Positions 53,873 to 64,000 of a DNA stretch of 64,000 nucleotides are shown here, in pieces. Origin of the DNA: Apostichopus japonicus (taxonomy: Eukaryota > Echinodermata > Holothuroidea > Aspidochirotida > Stichopodidae). The DNA is taken from contig NC_092564.1 of assembly GCF_037975245.1 (NCBI RefSeq), positions 2,693,984-2,757,983 of the forward strand. The letters are read 5' to 3'. The first letter of the stretch is position 1; the number at the start of each line of letters is the position of its first letter. The notes under the pieces are model-generated. The model ran no database searches. It was not told the origin of the DNA and saw only the letters and a list, made by a program, of their open reading frames with translations. The position numbers and the translations under genes were made by a program.

Positions 53873-56800
53873 CTACAGAGAAAAACAGTTTAGGAGATAT
53901 TATTGAAACAAACGAAAACTATTGGTGTGAGGGACGCCGAAATATTTCTAAAATGAACATATACCTCCCCCACCCCCCCTTCCGCCCTCTCAATTCGGCC
54001 CCCCCCCCCGCATTTTTGCCATTGTTCTTCCAATACATACAACACTAAAGGAAAGAACAAAGAGTTCAGTAACACTGCGCAGTTGGTCAATCTGTTTCAC
54101 TGTGACAACGATATGAACACACAGAGCAAGTCACCAGAATAGCTACTAATTTGACTGTGGAGAAACCGCAAAAAAAAGTTTTAGATGAATTTTAAACATT
54201 TTTGCCACTTTGTCAGCAATTTTGAGGTAATTATATTATCCCTTCCAGAAGTATGCTTTAAACCCTCAAAGAATCCACTTTTAACAATACAACAGAACCA
54301 CTGCACCCCATTTTTCACATTAGATTTTGACATACCTTCTTCACAAATTTTGGTGTTTTTACTTCAATGAAGGCAGTGTTGACGGCTTTCATGTAGCTAT
54401 GTGTGTTACTGAAAGTTACCCGGCCAGAACCTATGGAAAGTAGAAAGAGAAAAAATTGCACAAAAAATTAATATGGAACATTTTTCTTATATACATTAGG
54501 ACCAATATTATATGATTAACGTTGTTGAAACATATATGAAACATTGTGTAGGAGGTTTAATATGTCATTACACAACTCGCTATGCTACATATATTTTATG
54601 AATTATGAAAGGAAACAAATCTTTTTTGATCGATGCTAGCCAGTCAGTGTAGTAACACGAAGGTTTTTTTATTGTGGCCGTTGACCAAGTGACCTATATT
54701 CTCTTCCAACACGTCACAAGCTGACATACCCTAACAAACATCTTATGTCATTCAGTTGCTAACGATAAATGACGTGTAGCGTAGTGTAGCGTAGTGTAGC
54801 GTAGTGTAGCGTAGTGTAGCGTAGTATAGCGTAGTTCCCTATCCAAGACCCCCAAGACATTGCAATGTAATGCGACCAAGAACAAGAATGATAAAAAACT
54901 TTCAATATGAATAATATGGGTGGGAAATTTTTGAAGGATCGTAGATTCGGAAGGGACAAGAAATAGGTATGGACATTGAAGTGGGTCAGTTGAAATGCTT
55001 TTCTAAATATTACATTGGTTATAGGTTAGTTACAGGAGATTGGAGTGCATACAGGTATGTTTATTGGAGGACAGGTACGTGGGGAATGAAATAAATATGT
55101 CGGTTTTCAGTAATTCTCCAAGATAGGACAGAGTCAATTTCAATTTTGATCGTTATAGTTGACATTGTGTCATATTTGGGGTACTATACTATATATATAA
55201 TAATGGCCTTTTCGTACTGCATATCGCACGACAGGAACAAAATGAAACAAGGCAAATACTTCTCGACTTGACAATGTTAATTATAATATGATAAAACATT
55301 ACACTAACCACAAAAAAATATGAACAAACTCACCAATCGGATATTTGTGTTTGTCTGTATCGATTCCAGCGTAGACCACGCCCCCAAATAAATCGTTCAT
55401 GACTAAAGCTAAGAACTCGGCATTCATCATACCGTGGAGTGCGCCAACGAAGACGGTCTTGTCAGGATCAAGTCGATGTGAGTTACACTGTACAAAGTTG
55501 CTGTCTGAGATCACCCAGGGTATAACCTGGACCTATTTGAATCAAAGAAATGACTCTAAGAACAGCCAAACTATATTTGGTTACATTATCATAGTAATTT
55601 CAGTTTCCATTATCAGAATAGTGAAGATTAAACCAATATTTTTCAGATAAAAACGTGAAACCTGAAATATATCAAGATTATTTTGGATAGCCACATGACA
55701 TCTGATGTTGGTCGACCGTTTACAGTGCCAAGTTTGTTTATTAAATTATTGCACGAAAATGCATAATTTTCCCAAAAAAAGTTAATACCTCTTTGCTTCT
55801 CATTCTTCTGCTGGAAATTTTGAAGTAGAATTCTCCACCACCGCTAAAGTCATGAGTGCAAGATTGCAACATTGCTCGGACGGCCTTCTCGGATTCAAAG
55901 AGTACATACACGTACCCTGTTGATACAAAAAAATATACAAAAAAAAAAAAGATAAAAATATCAATTGATGTGAAAGAGTCCACCAAGCATGCAAGCCCAA
56001 CCGTGAAACAACAAAGGTAAAAAAAATCCTGTTATAAACACGCGTGTATAGGCTTCTTGATTGGTAAATTCGGAAGAAGGAGAATGGTGATCTTATAGGG
56101 GAGATAGGGGGCGCCGTGCAAGAATGCTACCAGATCTTAGGCTAGGCTATAATGGCAACGATGAGGAGTGACGTTAATTCAGTTTTTGCGGTTAAAATAA
56201 TTCGATTTGCCATAATAGGTACATTACTACCTGCTGTGACGTCAGCAATTGATTTCAAACTTTCAATGAAAGTCAATCTGAAAAGTGAGATATTTAAAGA
56301 GACATTTCGGTGGCTTATTATATGACACACTATTTGTTGAAAAGCCCCATTTGTATATCTTGATATTCACTCGTCACTCAAACGGGAAAATATTGGATAA
56401 ATGATATTGTTTCCCTCTGTGAATGAGTTGAAAAATTTTCAGCCTTGTTGCCGCGCGTGATGACATTCACTTTGCTGTTGCAAGATGTATTCACAAAATA
56501 CCACCAACTTTGAAGATGTTGTCATTCAGAAAATGCTGTAAGGGTGTGGTTGTGACCTCAAGCTGCAGAAAAGTATCTATCATATTTATGAAGCAATCAA
56601 TTTCATTCACCGACAAAAGACATGCCTATACCTTTTCCTTTAGGAGGGTATCTGGGATGTTTAAGATCCTTTCCTGGCCATTCCACTTTAATATTTCCAA
56701 ACAACTTGAAGCTGGTATGTAGCTCAACTGAAAACGAGGAGAAGAAACACCAAACTATTATAATCTTAAAGCAAATGATAGTTTTATAAGTATTTGTATT

Positions 56801-59800
56801 TTAAGTATCTGCCACCATGACGCAACCATGGTGCAGCCATGGCGCAATTATGTCGCAACCAGGGAGTAACCATGTATGGAAAACGACAAAGAAATTATGG
56901 CGAGAACGGCATTCGAACCAGTGACCTCTGGGTTAAAATCCAGCACCCTACCAACTGATCAACTGACCAACTGAGCGATCCAGAACTTAGTTGGGGGTGA
57001 TTCCTATATAGACATTTTGTTTGGCAGGGGGCGTCAGTCAAAAACCACGGTACCTTGCATAACATTTCATCAGGGATCATGCTCTAGTTTCATTTGATAC
57101 AACCAAGAAATCAGCAGGGCTGACAACTATAGGGCCTGGAAAGCTCGCTTGATATTTTCTTTGCTTTTTTTTTTCATTGTCTAATTTACCCTGTCAGTTG
57201 TCCGTTAGTCGTGTTGTGTAAACAATAATTACCAAGTGTACATTAAATGGACATGTAATATTTGTGAGCGGTACAAGCTAAACCGTCGGAAATTCTTCAA
57301 TATTGTTTCAAAAGTTGCAAAATATAGCACCATTTGCATATAAGCAACCTCCTTTTTACCAAAATTCTCATAGGCAAGGGCGTAGGAACCGGGGGGCTGG
57401 GGTGCGCCAGCCCCCAGTGAAAAATATGAGAGGCGGAAGTATCATTCCGTCCCCCCCCCCGCTTCGCAAGTCAGAAAACCCCTTTTCCCTTTCCAAATGA
57501 GAAAAAAATCTCATTTGGAGCACCAAATTGCATCTAAGGCCAGGTGAAAATGCAAAATTATTTAAAAAATGGAGTGGGTGTTGAAGTGTGCTATATTGCA
57601 CCAACTTGCATCAGAGGCCACCTGGAAATGCAAAAAAATTCACCCCTCCCCTTATACCCCTCCCCCAGGCCGGCCATCAGTCTTCAGCCCCCACTCAAAA
57701 GTACCTTCCTACGCCACTGCTCATAGGGGAGGTTTACCCCTGCCCTTATACTCCTCTCCTGGACGACATGATATCTCAGCCCCTCCCCTCCTCAAGCCCA
57801 CAAACCCAACCTCCCAAACGATAACCACAAGCATACAGTAAATTTTGTAACATTTTCGTTCACAGCATACCACAAGATAAAATGGCAATAACACAATCTA
57901 TACAGCTTTAGTTGTTTAACTTTCATTGTTTGTGAAACGCATGGTAATGTGGGATGTGTTAGGTAGTTAGCCTATGTGAAATGTTTAGGTGATGTATGTG
58001 TCACTCAACACTCTGGAATATCTAATGATATGAAAACAAGATAACTCAGGCTTATGTGTTACACACGGTCTGTGGATCCCATGGTCCGAACGCTATATAA
58101 CGTAAGTGTAGCTTATGTACTATGATGTGTTACTCACATTCTGTGATATCCCATGGAACGCCACCAAGAAATACCTTGCAAGAGTAAGTAGGATTGCAAT
58201 GTTTCTTAGCCGGTAACTGTCCACTCCAGGTACATGAAGGCTCAACCATGGCTGTAATGCAATATGCAAAAAGAAGTAAAAATATAAATAAACATACTAT
58301 TCATTAAATATCTTGTATTAGTCATTTAACTGTCTGTTAAAGTAATAGTGAACACTGATCATCTATTTTTGAATCTATCGCGATCAAACTACTTTCTTGT
58401 GCACCTAAGGACTGACAGTAATCGAAATATGAGATGAACCAAAATGAGTGAAGATGCAAAAGTTACCAGCTGCCTGTCTATTCAAACTGGCCATTTGTTC
58501 CATGCCATACGCATCAGGGTCAACCGAGACTGGAGCCCCTCCAAGGAGATTGGTAAGGCCTAACAGCCTTCTCTCCTCAAGCATCTTCGATGCTAATGCT
58601 TCCAGTTCACTGTTGTTTTCTAAGAGTAATTGGACCTCAGCTGCTGTTACACCGGAAGTGTTATGATTAGCCGGAAGTGGGGTGTATTTAGTTGTTGAAT
58701 TACCAATGGTATTCCCCATCGTAAAGTTGGCCTAGATCGATAAACAGAAAAAAAAATGAATTAAATGGTATTGGTTTACTTTTGGTTTTAAAACACGAAG
58801 AACATATATAGTTCGGTCACGACAGCTGAGCGAGGAGAACGGGTGGGAGAACGGGTGGGAGAACGGGTGGGAGAACGGGTGGGAGAACGGGTGGGAGAAC
58901 GGGTGGGAGAACGGGTGGGAGAACGGGTGGGAACCACCACGTGGTAGAATGAAGAAATCAATCGAGCCATATGTCTACAGTTACCTCAAACTCTTTGCTC
59001 AAGCTTACAGGTTTATATAAACTCCGTGTCTTTTCATTTCAAGCACTTTCAAGTAATGGTACAGTGTGTCTTCATCTATCATTTCAGACTTTTGGAGGTT
59101 TATACCGGAGTTGTAAACTTAGTCACTAAATATTCAACTACCGGGTTATATCTTCTAAAAATGCTTTAACATCAAATGAATTCTTTTATTGGTAACTAAA
59201 CTTATTGACAAAGAAAAGTCCTCTAAAAACCACAATATTCTTTGTAGATGGAAATACAGACGAATCAAAAGGCTCAGATCTTTAGAATGGTATCTGATTC
59301 CAAAGGAAGAGGAAGGTGACATCGACCGGGCAGTGCGACAATGGTGGGCGGGGAGGGGGGGGGGCGAAGTGTTAAAATGTTACCAAGTTGAGATATATTG
59401 GAGTGCAATTATTGAAGAGAGACATGTAAGAGAGGAGTAAGATAAATAAAACTTACCAGTTGATCAGTTAATGCATCTACACGATCGTTATTCGACTCGG
59501 TGGATCCGATTCCACTCGACTCCGACAGACTTGGGCTTGGCCCACGGGTTAGCCCCAGGGGTGACGGTGTGGTAGAACGAGGTATATCGGTCGGTGAAAA
59601 CACGTGACCCCAGAGGCTGGAAGTCTCAGAAGGTGTACTGTGAGAACTACTACTTCTATCACTCATGGGGGTGGTGAAGGCATCTTTTGTTGTATATGGC
59701 GTCGAGGAGGGCGTAAATGGCGTCGAGGGGGTGGGAGGAGGTGCTTTGTAGCCACACATAGTGCCATTAAGGTAACGTTCAATGTTATGTAAGGTGACAG

Positions 59801-62800
59801 CATCCTTTGAATCAAAAATAAACAGAAAGGTCGTGATTTATTTTCTAATATACTGTTGTTACTTTATGAACGAGTTATTCCATTTATTTGACAATAGCGT
59901 TATGTAATCTTTAATGTTGCTTAGTAACCGATCTAACGACGTCAAGATACAATATGATCAGCCAATTTTTACCGAAATAATACACACTTTTTTTAACCTA
60001 TATAGGATCTCAAAGCGGTATGTGGCAACTATTCAGATCCACGCCTATATATCCCTTCAGTTATTAAACAAACCCCATGAATATGCGGTAGCGCTTTTTG
60101 TTTATCCAGTTTTGTGCGTCTGTTTATGCGCATTTGCGGTCGCATATAATCATGATTACATGTAATCAATGTATGTATGTAATAACTCATGTATGTAATA
60201 ACATCATCGACAAGGTCGTCTCTGAGAGTGGATATCTGTTTGAATGACCACACCCGCACAATTGGGAACTAACCTTTGGATTTGTGCAAACCGGATAGGC
60301 AGTCCAAGGGGATGCAGAGAGGGGCGAGAGAGGGCTGGGTTGTAAAGGAGGTTGCATGCTTGTTGTCATCTGGGCCAGTTTCGACTCCAGGCTCAGAGTT
60401 GGTGATGGAAGTTCTTTCTTAATCGGAGTTTTGAGAATGCTTTGGAGGGCGGCGGTGGCAGCTGCTAAAGAATAACCGGAGAATAAAAAATAATATGAAG
60501 TGTTTCCAATAACTACATGATGGCTGTCATTAAATGATGACTGTTACTTTAGTTACACACGAAGAAATACGTTTTAAGCCTTCTTGAGCCCGTTTCACAT
60601 TGGAGGGTATTGAATATATATATGTTCATCTATATATTCATCTATATATACATCTATATATACATCTATATAAATATCTATATATACATCTATATGTACA
60701 TCTATATATACATCGATATCTCTATATATACATATTCATATTTATTATGTATCCAAATGTGAATACCAAAGGTAAATAGATTGCAACTTCGGTACTACCA
60801 CACCTTTTCCTCTTGCTTATCAAAAATATCGCGATTGAGAAACCCAAATTAAATTCAGTGATGATCGTACGGAGACGATGACCATAATGGGACAAGAGGT
60901 ATAGGGGCGTCAGATAGGGCTAATAACACAAAGAAAATGGACACCCAGCCTATACCTTCTTCTTTAAAGCTTAAACGTACCTAAAATGTCAACGTGGGCA
61001 GCGTTTTGGAACCTCAAAATAAAAGTGGGCTGAACTTACCTTCTGAATTATAATCGTAATTTTTGGCAGTCTGAAACGCTGGCATCCCTCCGTACGTCTG
61101 GATACCGAAACAGCCAATGTCCGGTACGTATCCAGTCACGTGACCTGGCGTATCTCTTGCCCTGGCGTTTGATTGTTCAATGGAATTATCCAACAGAGCG
61201 TTTAGGTGTTGTTGTATTAACTCCACATTGTTAGACTTCTGAAATCCCGGTGGTGGGGGAGTAGTGCTCGTTGGTGTATGGTGGTTACTTACTCCCTCCG
61301 GAGATAACTCGAAACGAACTCTTTTCTCTCCCGAGCTTTGCAGGTTGTTCAAGAACGATGATGAGTTGTTGTCGCTGGCATATTTACCCTGTGTACAGAA
61401 TGGTGATATAATGGTTATAGGCCTCAGAACTCTGTTAACTATATCTCTAACACGATACGTTAGCTCAAACTGATGCAAGTTATATATCGTGTCATTCCAT
61501 GTTGCTAAAAATACCTACATAATTAAACAAACCTAGAAACAAAAAGAGAGGAATTTCTATATGACTGGATGATTCGTTGATAAGTCAACTTTTTAACAGT
61601 AATGCTTCGAACCAAAAAACAAACTATTTTATTTACAAAGAATGCAATCAATTCCAAAATATAATATATAACTTTTCCGTCTTTGGCTCCGACAATTCCT
61701 CATAGTTGCAATTACCGTATTTTTTCTTCAGATCGTAACTTTCTTGATGTTCAGGTTTTCTCGAGTATCGAGATTTTCTCCAACAACATTCCAGACACAA
61801 TTGTTTGTTGTTCTACCGATCGAGCAAACACGTATACTACACATTTCATTTAAGAATTATCTGTGTACTTTGTTTATGTCTCTGTGTGTGTAATTGCAGC
61901 ACGTCAAGGATGTTACCAGTATGAACGGATTAATTTACAAACATTTCTGGTATAGTTTTAAAGCACCTCCGGGTCAACAATGCAATGAACAAACTTAATC
62001 TATTTCACACGGGTTCTAATACAATCATATAGGTTGTGTTTAGGATGACTCTAGGTATTTTAATAACATTCAAAAAGCTCACTTTGAAAACAAAAAATCA
62101 CAGCGAAGCATTTGAAAAATTCTCAAACATATTTGCTGTATTCAGATTTACTTAATTCAGTAAAGCGTGATGTAATGGTTGTAGACTCAAGGTTCTTTGC
62201 ATAGGCCTAAATTATAGCGAGCTATAATTGCTAGACGTTTTCAAAAAGTACTTTCCTGGAGGTCTTTACTCTTTCAGCGCATAGAGACTTAAGTGTGTAT
62301 TTGCGCTTTATAAGAACTGTGTTATTATTATTATTATTTCAGTTGTGCCCACACATTATAAAGTAGCATGCAATATGACTGAATGTCCCAATGAGGTAAA
62401 TTTCCTCCAAGGTGGTAATAAAAACAATTTAGAAATTTCGATTAATGGTGACCATATTTTAATTTCTGGCATATTTGGGGCCAATACAGCATACCTTTAA
62501 GGGGGAATAGGGGTTGACAGTGGATCAAGTTGTCTTTGAATTTCGTGCAAACGCAGGCTCTTTTCCTGGATCACATTTAAAAGTTATAGCTTAGTCCAGT
62601 AAAAAGAGTTGCACACGCATTCTTTTCCATACCTATTTTTTTTTTTTTTTTTGGTGGGGCGTTTCCAACACTGTGCCGCTTTAATAGTTATAATAATTTG
62701 CAGCTCACTGATGAAATAAACAGTCATACAAAACGTACGTCGTATCGAGTTACGCAGCTCTTGTTGGTGGTTGGGTTAAATGTTTAGTGCAGTCTTACAA

Positions 62801-63783
62801 ACAATTCATTTATCATATGACGTGTCATTAGGTTTGCAAAACGGCTGCAAGGAGTCTACGTTCAAAGCCACAACACATGACCCAAGGTGCACCAAAGACG
62901 ACAAGAGGGAGAGAGAGAGGGGGGGGGGGGGAAGAATATAATTAGTAACATACACGTGGAGGTATTAATGTACATTGTGCTCAACATACGTTCATATTGC
63001 GACGAGTTTTCCGGCAACTAGGAGGAGAGTTGGAGAAGTTTGAGGGTATAGCTAGGTTGGGTTGCCTATTATGAACATAAGTATTTCACAATGTACTTTC
63101 TGAATGTATACAGCTCTATGTTAAACATAATAGCTGAATGTTAAAACATTTTAGTATTTAGGGACTGCGTATGATCCAATTTTTTACGTGCCAAGAAGTT
63201 GCTGAAAAATAAAAAAAATAAACGATAACTGAGTACCTTTCCTGTGTACCTTTCTCTTTCATATATTTATCACAGTTTATGGATGGACTGATAAACTAGT
63301 CAAATGTTTCAAGGAAGAAAGATGGCTTGAGGCTGAGCGTAAGTTTGTATCTGAGTAATCATAAGAATTTCTAACATATATGGTGGTGATACTGACAATA
63401 ATGGGGGCGACAATGTCATGCATTTTTTAGCCTACTTTAGGAAGCCAAGGTTAGCTACGATATGTACTGTGAACCGTCCAAATTGACGTTCATGTATTAA
63501 TTAAGCTAGTCGATAATTTGTTTTTATCACATATGAAGTTGTAGTAAGTTTGTGAGCTATAGGCCTACGTCTTTGAAAATAAGCATCATCTAAAAACGTT
63601 CTACAGCCTTACTGCAAAGTGGAAGTATGCAGTGCGATTGATTGCAACACAGCACAATTGTCAAGTTTATTCACTAAATACGGAAGTAACAATGTAGTAG
63701 AACGCCATCTATTTGAAGCGCGGGAATTTTGCAGATATTCAGAATCATTCAAAACAACAAAAACTTACCCTAAGAAGTTCCAT
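53660..63783 (-). CDS. CPEB1: CPEB1 orthologue: cytoplasmic polyadenylation element-binding protein 1
   Basis: Eleven coding exons on the minus strand, all with consistent phases, give 670 aa; vertebrate CPEB1 is about 560. The N-terminal half is low-complexity and Ser/Thr-Pro rich ([18 protein letters not shown]), with an ALLDNSIEQ segment like vertebrate ILDNSLDF and an SSGIGS motif (281-286). The C-terminal half is highly conserved: a CTWSGQLP linker, RRM1 ([13 protein letters not shown] from 415; [16 protein letters not shown] at 460), RRM2 ([15 protein letters not shown] from 528; [18 protein letters not shown]) and a ZZ zinc domain (C612, C615, C624, C629, C634, C637, H642, H650). CPEB1 binds U-rich CPE elements in 3' UTRs and controls cytoplasmic poly(A) length and translation, notably in oocytes. 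The extra length is in the N-terminal region. The start exon is inferred. Confidence 0.95.
54336..54430 (-). CDS. CPEB1: CPEB1 coding exon 10 (aa 569-600), end of RRM2
   Basis: Acceptor 'ttccatag|gt' in phase 1, donor 'aagaag|gtatgt'. It encodes [20 protein letters not shown] and [11 protein letters not shown], nearly matching vertebrate CPEB1. Confidence 0.94.
54774..54835. repeat. 10-bp tandem repeat (gtagtgtagc)n
   Basis: About six perfect units in CPEB1 intron 9, the last with one substitution. Low-complexity DNA with no sign of function. Confidence 0.9.
55334..55532 (-). CDS. CPEB1: CPEB1 coding exon 9 (aa 503-568), RRM2
   Basis: Acceptor 'tcaaatag|gtc', donor 'attg|gtgagt', phases 0 and 1. 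It carries [13 protein letters not shown] and the RRM2 core [15 protein letters not shown], then [16 protein letters not shown]. Confidence 0.95.
55789..55916 (-). CDS. CPEB1: CPEB1 coding exon 8 (aa 460-502), RRM1 second half
   Basis: Acceptor 'atcaacag|gg', donor 'aaagag|gtatta', phases 1 and 0. It carries RNP1 (GYVYVLFES) and [14 protein letters not shown]. Confidence 0.95.
56632..56727 (-). CDS. CPEB1: CPEB1 coding exon 7 (aa 428-459), RRM1 middle
   Basis: Acceptor 'gttttcag|tt', donor 'gaaaag|gtatag', phase 1 at both ends. It encodes [20 protein letters not shown] and RYPPKGK. The four-residue NMPK insert of one vertebrate isoform is absent at this junction. Confidence 0.94.
56898..57104 (-). 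mobile_element. tRNA-related SINE, copy 2
   Basis: The minus strand has an A-box-like 'tcgctcagttggt', an anticodon-arm-like segment 'ctggattttaacccag' and a B-box 'ggttcgaatgcc' (56,908-56,919). The D-arm region is expanded by a local duplication of 'cagttggt/cagttgat'. The 5' leader of about 120 bp (from 'ggttgtatcaaatgaaac') is shared with 4,905-5,030. It lies in CPEB1 intron 6 in the sense orientation. Confidence 0.7.
57374..57720. mobile_element. MITE with 'ggcgtaggaa' inverted ends and TCATAG duplication
   Basis: A 347-bp element starts 'gcaagggcgtaggaaccgg' and ends 'ccttcctacgccactgc' (inverted match GCA..GGCGTAGGAA). The 6-bp TCATAG flanks it at 57,368-57,373 and 57,721-57,726. It has C/G-rich arms and no coding region. 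It lies in CPEB1 intron 6. Confidence 0.75.
58138..58251 (-). CDS. CPEB1: CPEB1 coding exon 6 (aa 390-427), start of RRM1
   Basis: Acceptor 'cattacag|cc', donor 'agaat|gtgagt', phase 1 at both ends. It encodes the CTWSGQLP linker and RNP2 ([14 protein letters not shown]). Confidence 0.95.
58467..58731 (-). CDS. CPEB1: CPEB1 coding exon 5 (aa 302-389)
   Basis: Acceptor 'cgatctag|gcc', donor 'gcagctg|gtaact', phases 0 and 1. It is a helical, Leu/Glu-rich linker ([18 protein letters not shown]) ending LNRQAA, which matches the vertebrate LHRQAA just before the RRM module. Confidence 0.92.
58836..58932. repeat. 12-bp minisatellite (gagaacgggtgg)n
   Basis: Eight perfect units in CPEB1 intron 4. 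Because 12 is a multiple of three, a minus-strand frame reads as RSPT repeats, but it lies between exons with consistent phase and is not coding. Confidence 0.95.
59416..59460. mobile_element. DIRS-terminus-like sequence abutting the CPEB1 exon 4 donor
   Basis: 'gagacatgtaagagaggagt' then 'aagataaataaaacttacca' follows the same order as the DIRS internal complementary region (gagacaggtaagcgaggagc ... taaat...aaaacttactgg), with 22 of 28 positions shared in the first block. The splice donor of exon 4 lies inside the last part. The match is short, so chance cannot be excluded. Confidence 0.45.
59457..59804 (-). CDS. CPEB1: CPEB1 coding exon 4 (aa 186-301), regulatory S/T-P region
   Basis: Acceptor 'gattcaaag|gat', donor 'caactg|gtaagt', phase 0 at both ends. 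It encodes a proline-directed-site-rich region and [10 protein letters not shown], placed like the TSGFSS region of vertebrate CPEB1. Confidence 0.9.
60274..60464 (-). CDS. CPEB1: CPEB1 coding exon 3 (aa 122-185)
   Basis: Acceptor 'ttctttag|ca', donor 'ccaaag|gttagt', phases 1 and 0. It encodes [19 protein letters not shown] and [13 protein letters not shown], then a Pro/Ser-rich stretch. It is recognised as an exon from open frame, splice sites and phase rather than strong conservation. Confidence 0.82.
60606..60735. repeat. (catctatata)n-type microsatellite
   Basis: Imperfect ATCTATATA repeats in CPEB1 intron 2. Low-complexity DNA. Confidence 0.85.
61040..61388 (-). CDS. CPEB1: CPEB1 coding exon 2 (aa 6-121)
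   Basis: Acceptor 'ctgtacacag|ggt', donor 'cagaag|gtaagt', phases 0 and 1. It encodes [10 protein letters not shown] and [19 protein letters not shown], with LDNS aligned to the vertebrate INAILDNSLDF block. No early ATG lies in the exon, so a start upstream is required. Confidence 0.88.
61500..63768. other. CPEB1 intron 1 (mostly without recognised elements)
   Basis: It contains a MITE copy at 62,190-62,500, a T-run at 62,638, a G-run at 62,920 and otherwise unremarkable AT-rich sequence. Confidence 0.45.
62190..62500. mobile_element. Small MITE, copy 2, carrying a nested LINE tail
   Basis: The body matches 7,460-7,717 ('ctttcctggaggtcttta', 'ggtgaccatatttt'). The right end 'cagcatacctttaa' is the same inverted-repeat end. 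At about 62,277-62,342 it is interrupted by 'gcgcatagagac', 'atttgcgctttataagaa' and (tta)n, resembling the LINE 3' tails elsewhere in the window. Confidence 0.6.
63769..63783 (-). CDS. CPEB1: CPEB1 coding exon 1 (aa 1-5), inferred start
   Basis: The minus strand reads ATGGAACTTCTTAGG followed by donor gtaagt, giving MELLR in phase 0 with exon 2. An in-frame TGA lies about 30 nt upstream, so the region before it is probably 5' UTR, and the promoter would be near 63.8-64 kb or beyond the edge. Support is the phase, a strong donor and the upstream stop only. Confidence 0.55.
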
Positions 63784-64000
63784 CCTGTATTCTTGATAGT
63801 TCCTTTCTCAATTTGGAGAGCGTTTACTCTACAAGAATCTTTCAAATGATTGCTTCTTCGCAACACGTAACGTTTCCAAACCGTTGTGATGGTGGTACAC
63901 CAACAATTAATGTCTACGCGGTGTTCAGAGCCTCGTGTTAGGCTATGGGATTGCATAGGTCATATGTGTGGGTAGGATAGGAGCCTACATGCGTCTGCTT

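Noticed and set aside
56898-57000. Functional tRNA gene on the minus strand
   Set aside because: Both promoter boxes are present, but the D-arm region is enlarged by an internal duplication and the element carries the SINE leader, so it is a SINE.
58788-58970. RSPT-repeat protein
   Set aside because: Produced by a 12-bp minisatellite in a CPEB1 intron.
63619-63849. Plus-strand 76-aa protein at the right edge
   Set aside because: Antisense to the inferred CPEB1 first exon and 5' UTR, with no recognisable domain.

Overview
The window is animal nuclear DNA. It has split genes with GT/AG introns, long AT-rich introns, abundant microsatellites and minisatellites, and many transposon relics. The dense scatter of 'taggccta'-type words, a DIRS retrotransposon and invertebrate-length orthologues of vertebrate genes suggest an echinoderm, possibly a sea cucumber or sea urchin. 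The species call is an inference at low to moderate confidence.

Three protein-coding genes could be rebuilt exon by exon, with matching splice phases throughout. (1) RNF180, plus strand, 8,162-36,346, four coding exons, 584 aa: a membrane-anchored RING E3 ubiquitin ligase with a 23.1-kb first intron. (2) COMMD4, minus strand, 49,167-43,798, six coding exons, 200 aa: a Commander/CCC-complex subunit whose first coding exon appears to hold only the ATG. (3) CPEB1, minus strand, 63,783-53,660, eleven coding exons, 670 aa: a cytoplasmic polyadenylation element-binding protein with two RRMs and a ZZ zinc domain. RNF180 and COMMD4 converge. CPEB1 and COMMD4 lie in tandem on the minus strand. The three proteins act in separate pathways, and I see no operon-like logic.

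Region by region: 1-3.9 kb is a nest of tandem repeats and MITEs, including two hAT-type copies with exact 8-bp target duplications. 3.9-8.1 kb holds a tRNA-related SINE, LINE tails and a small MITE. RNF180 intron 1 (8.3-31.4 kb) contains a perfect 180-bp palindrome, about 51 copies of an 83-bp satellite (9.56-13.8 kb), an apparently intact DIRS element (15.64-22.47 kb, with Gag, RT-RNase H and tyrosine recombinase), a LINE relic and a 26-bp minisatellite. 31.4-36.4 kb is the rest of RNF180. 38.8-39.9 kb holds a probable short DIRS derivative with terminal inverted repeats. 43.8-49.2 kb is COMMD4 with a CR1/L2-like LINE tail in one intron. 49.2-53.6 kb is AT-rich intergenic DNA. 53.6-63.8 kb is CPEB1, with MITE and SINE copies in its introns.

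The most unusual pattern is that three separate exon-intron junctions (RNF180 exon 2 donor, RNF180 exon 3 donor, COMMD4 exon 6 acceptor) have been copied locally into short tandem arrays, so several near-identical splice sites lie side by side. Relics of DIRS termini also recur across the window, one of them directly at a CPEB1 splice donor. I found no convincing new multi-gene system.
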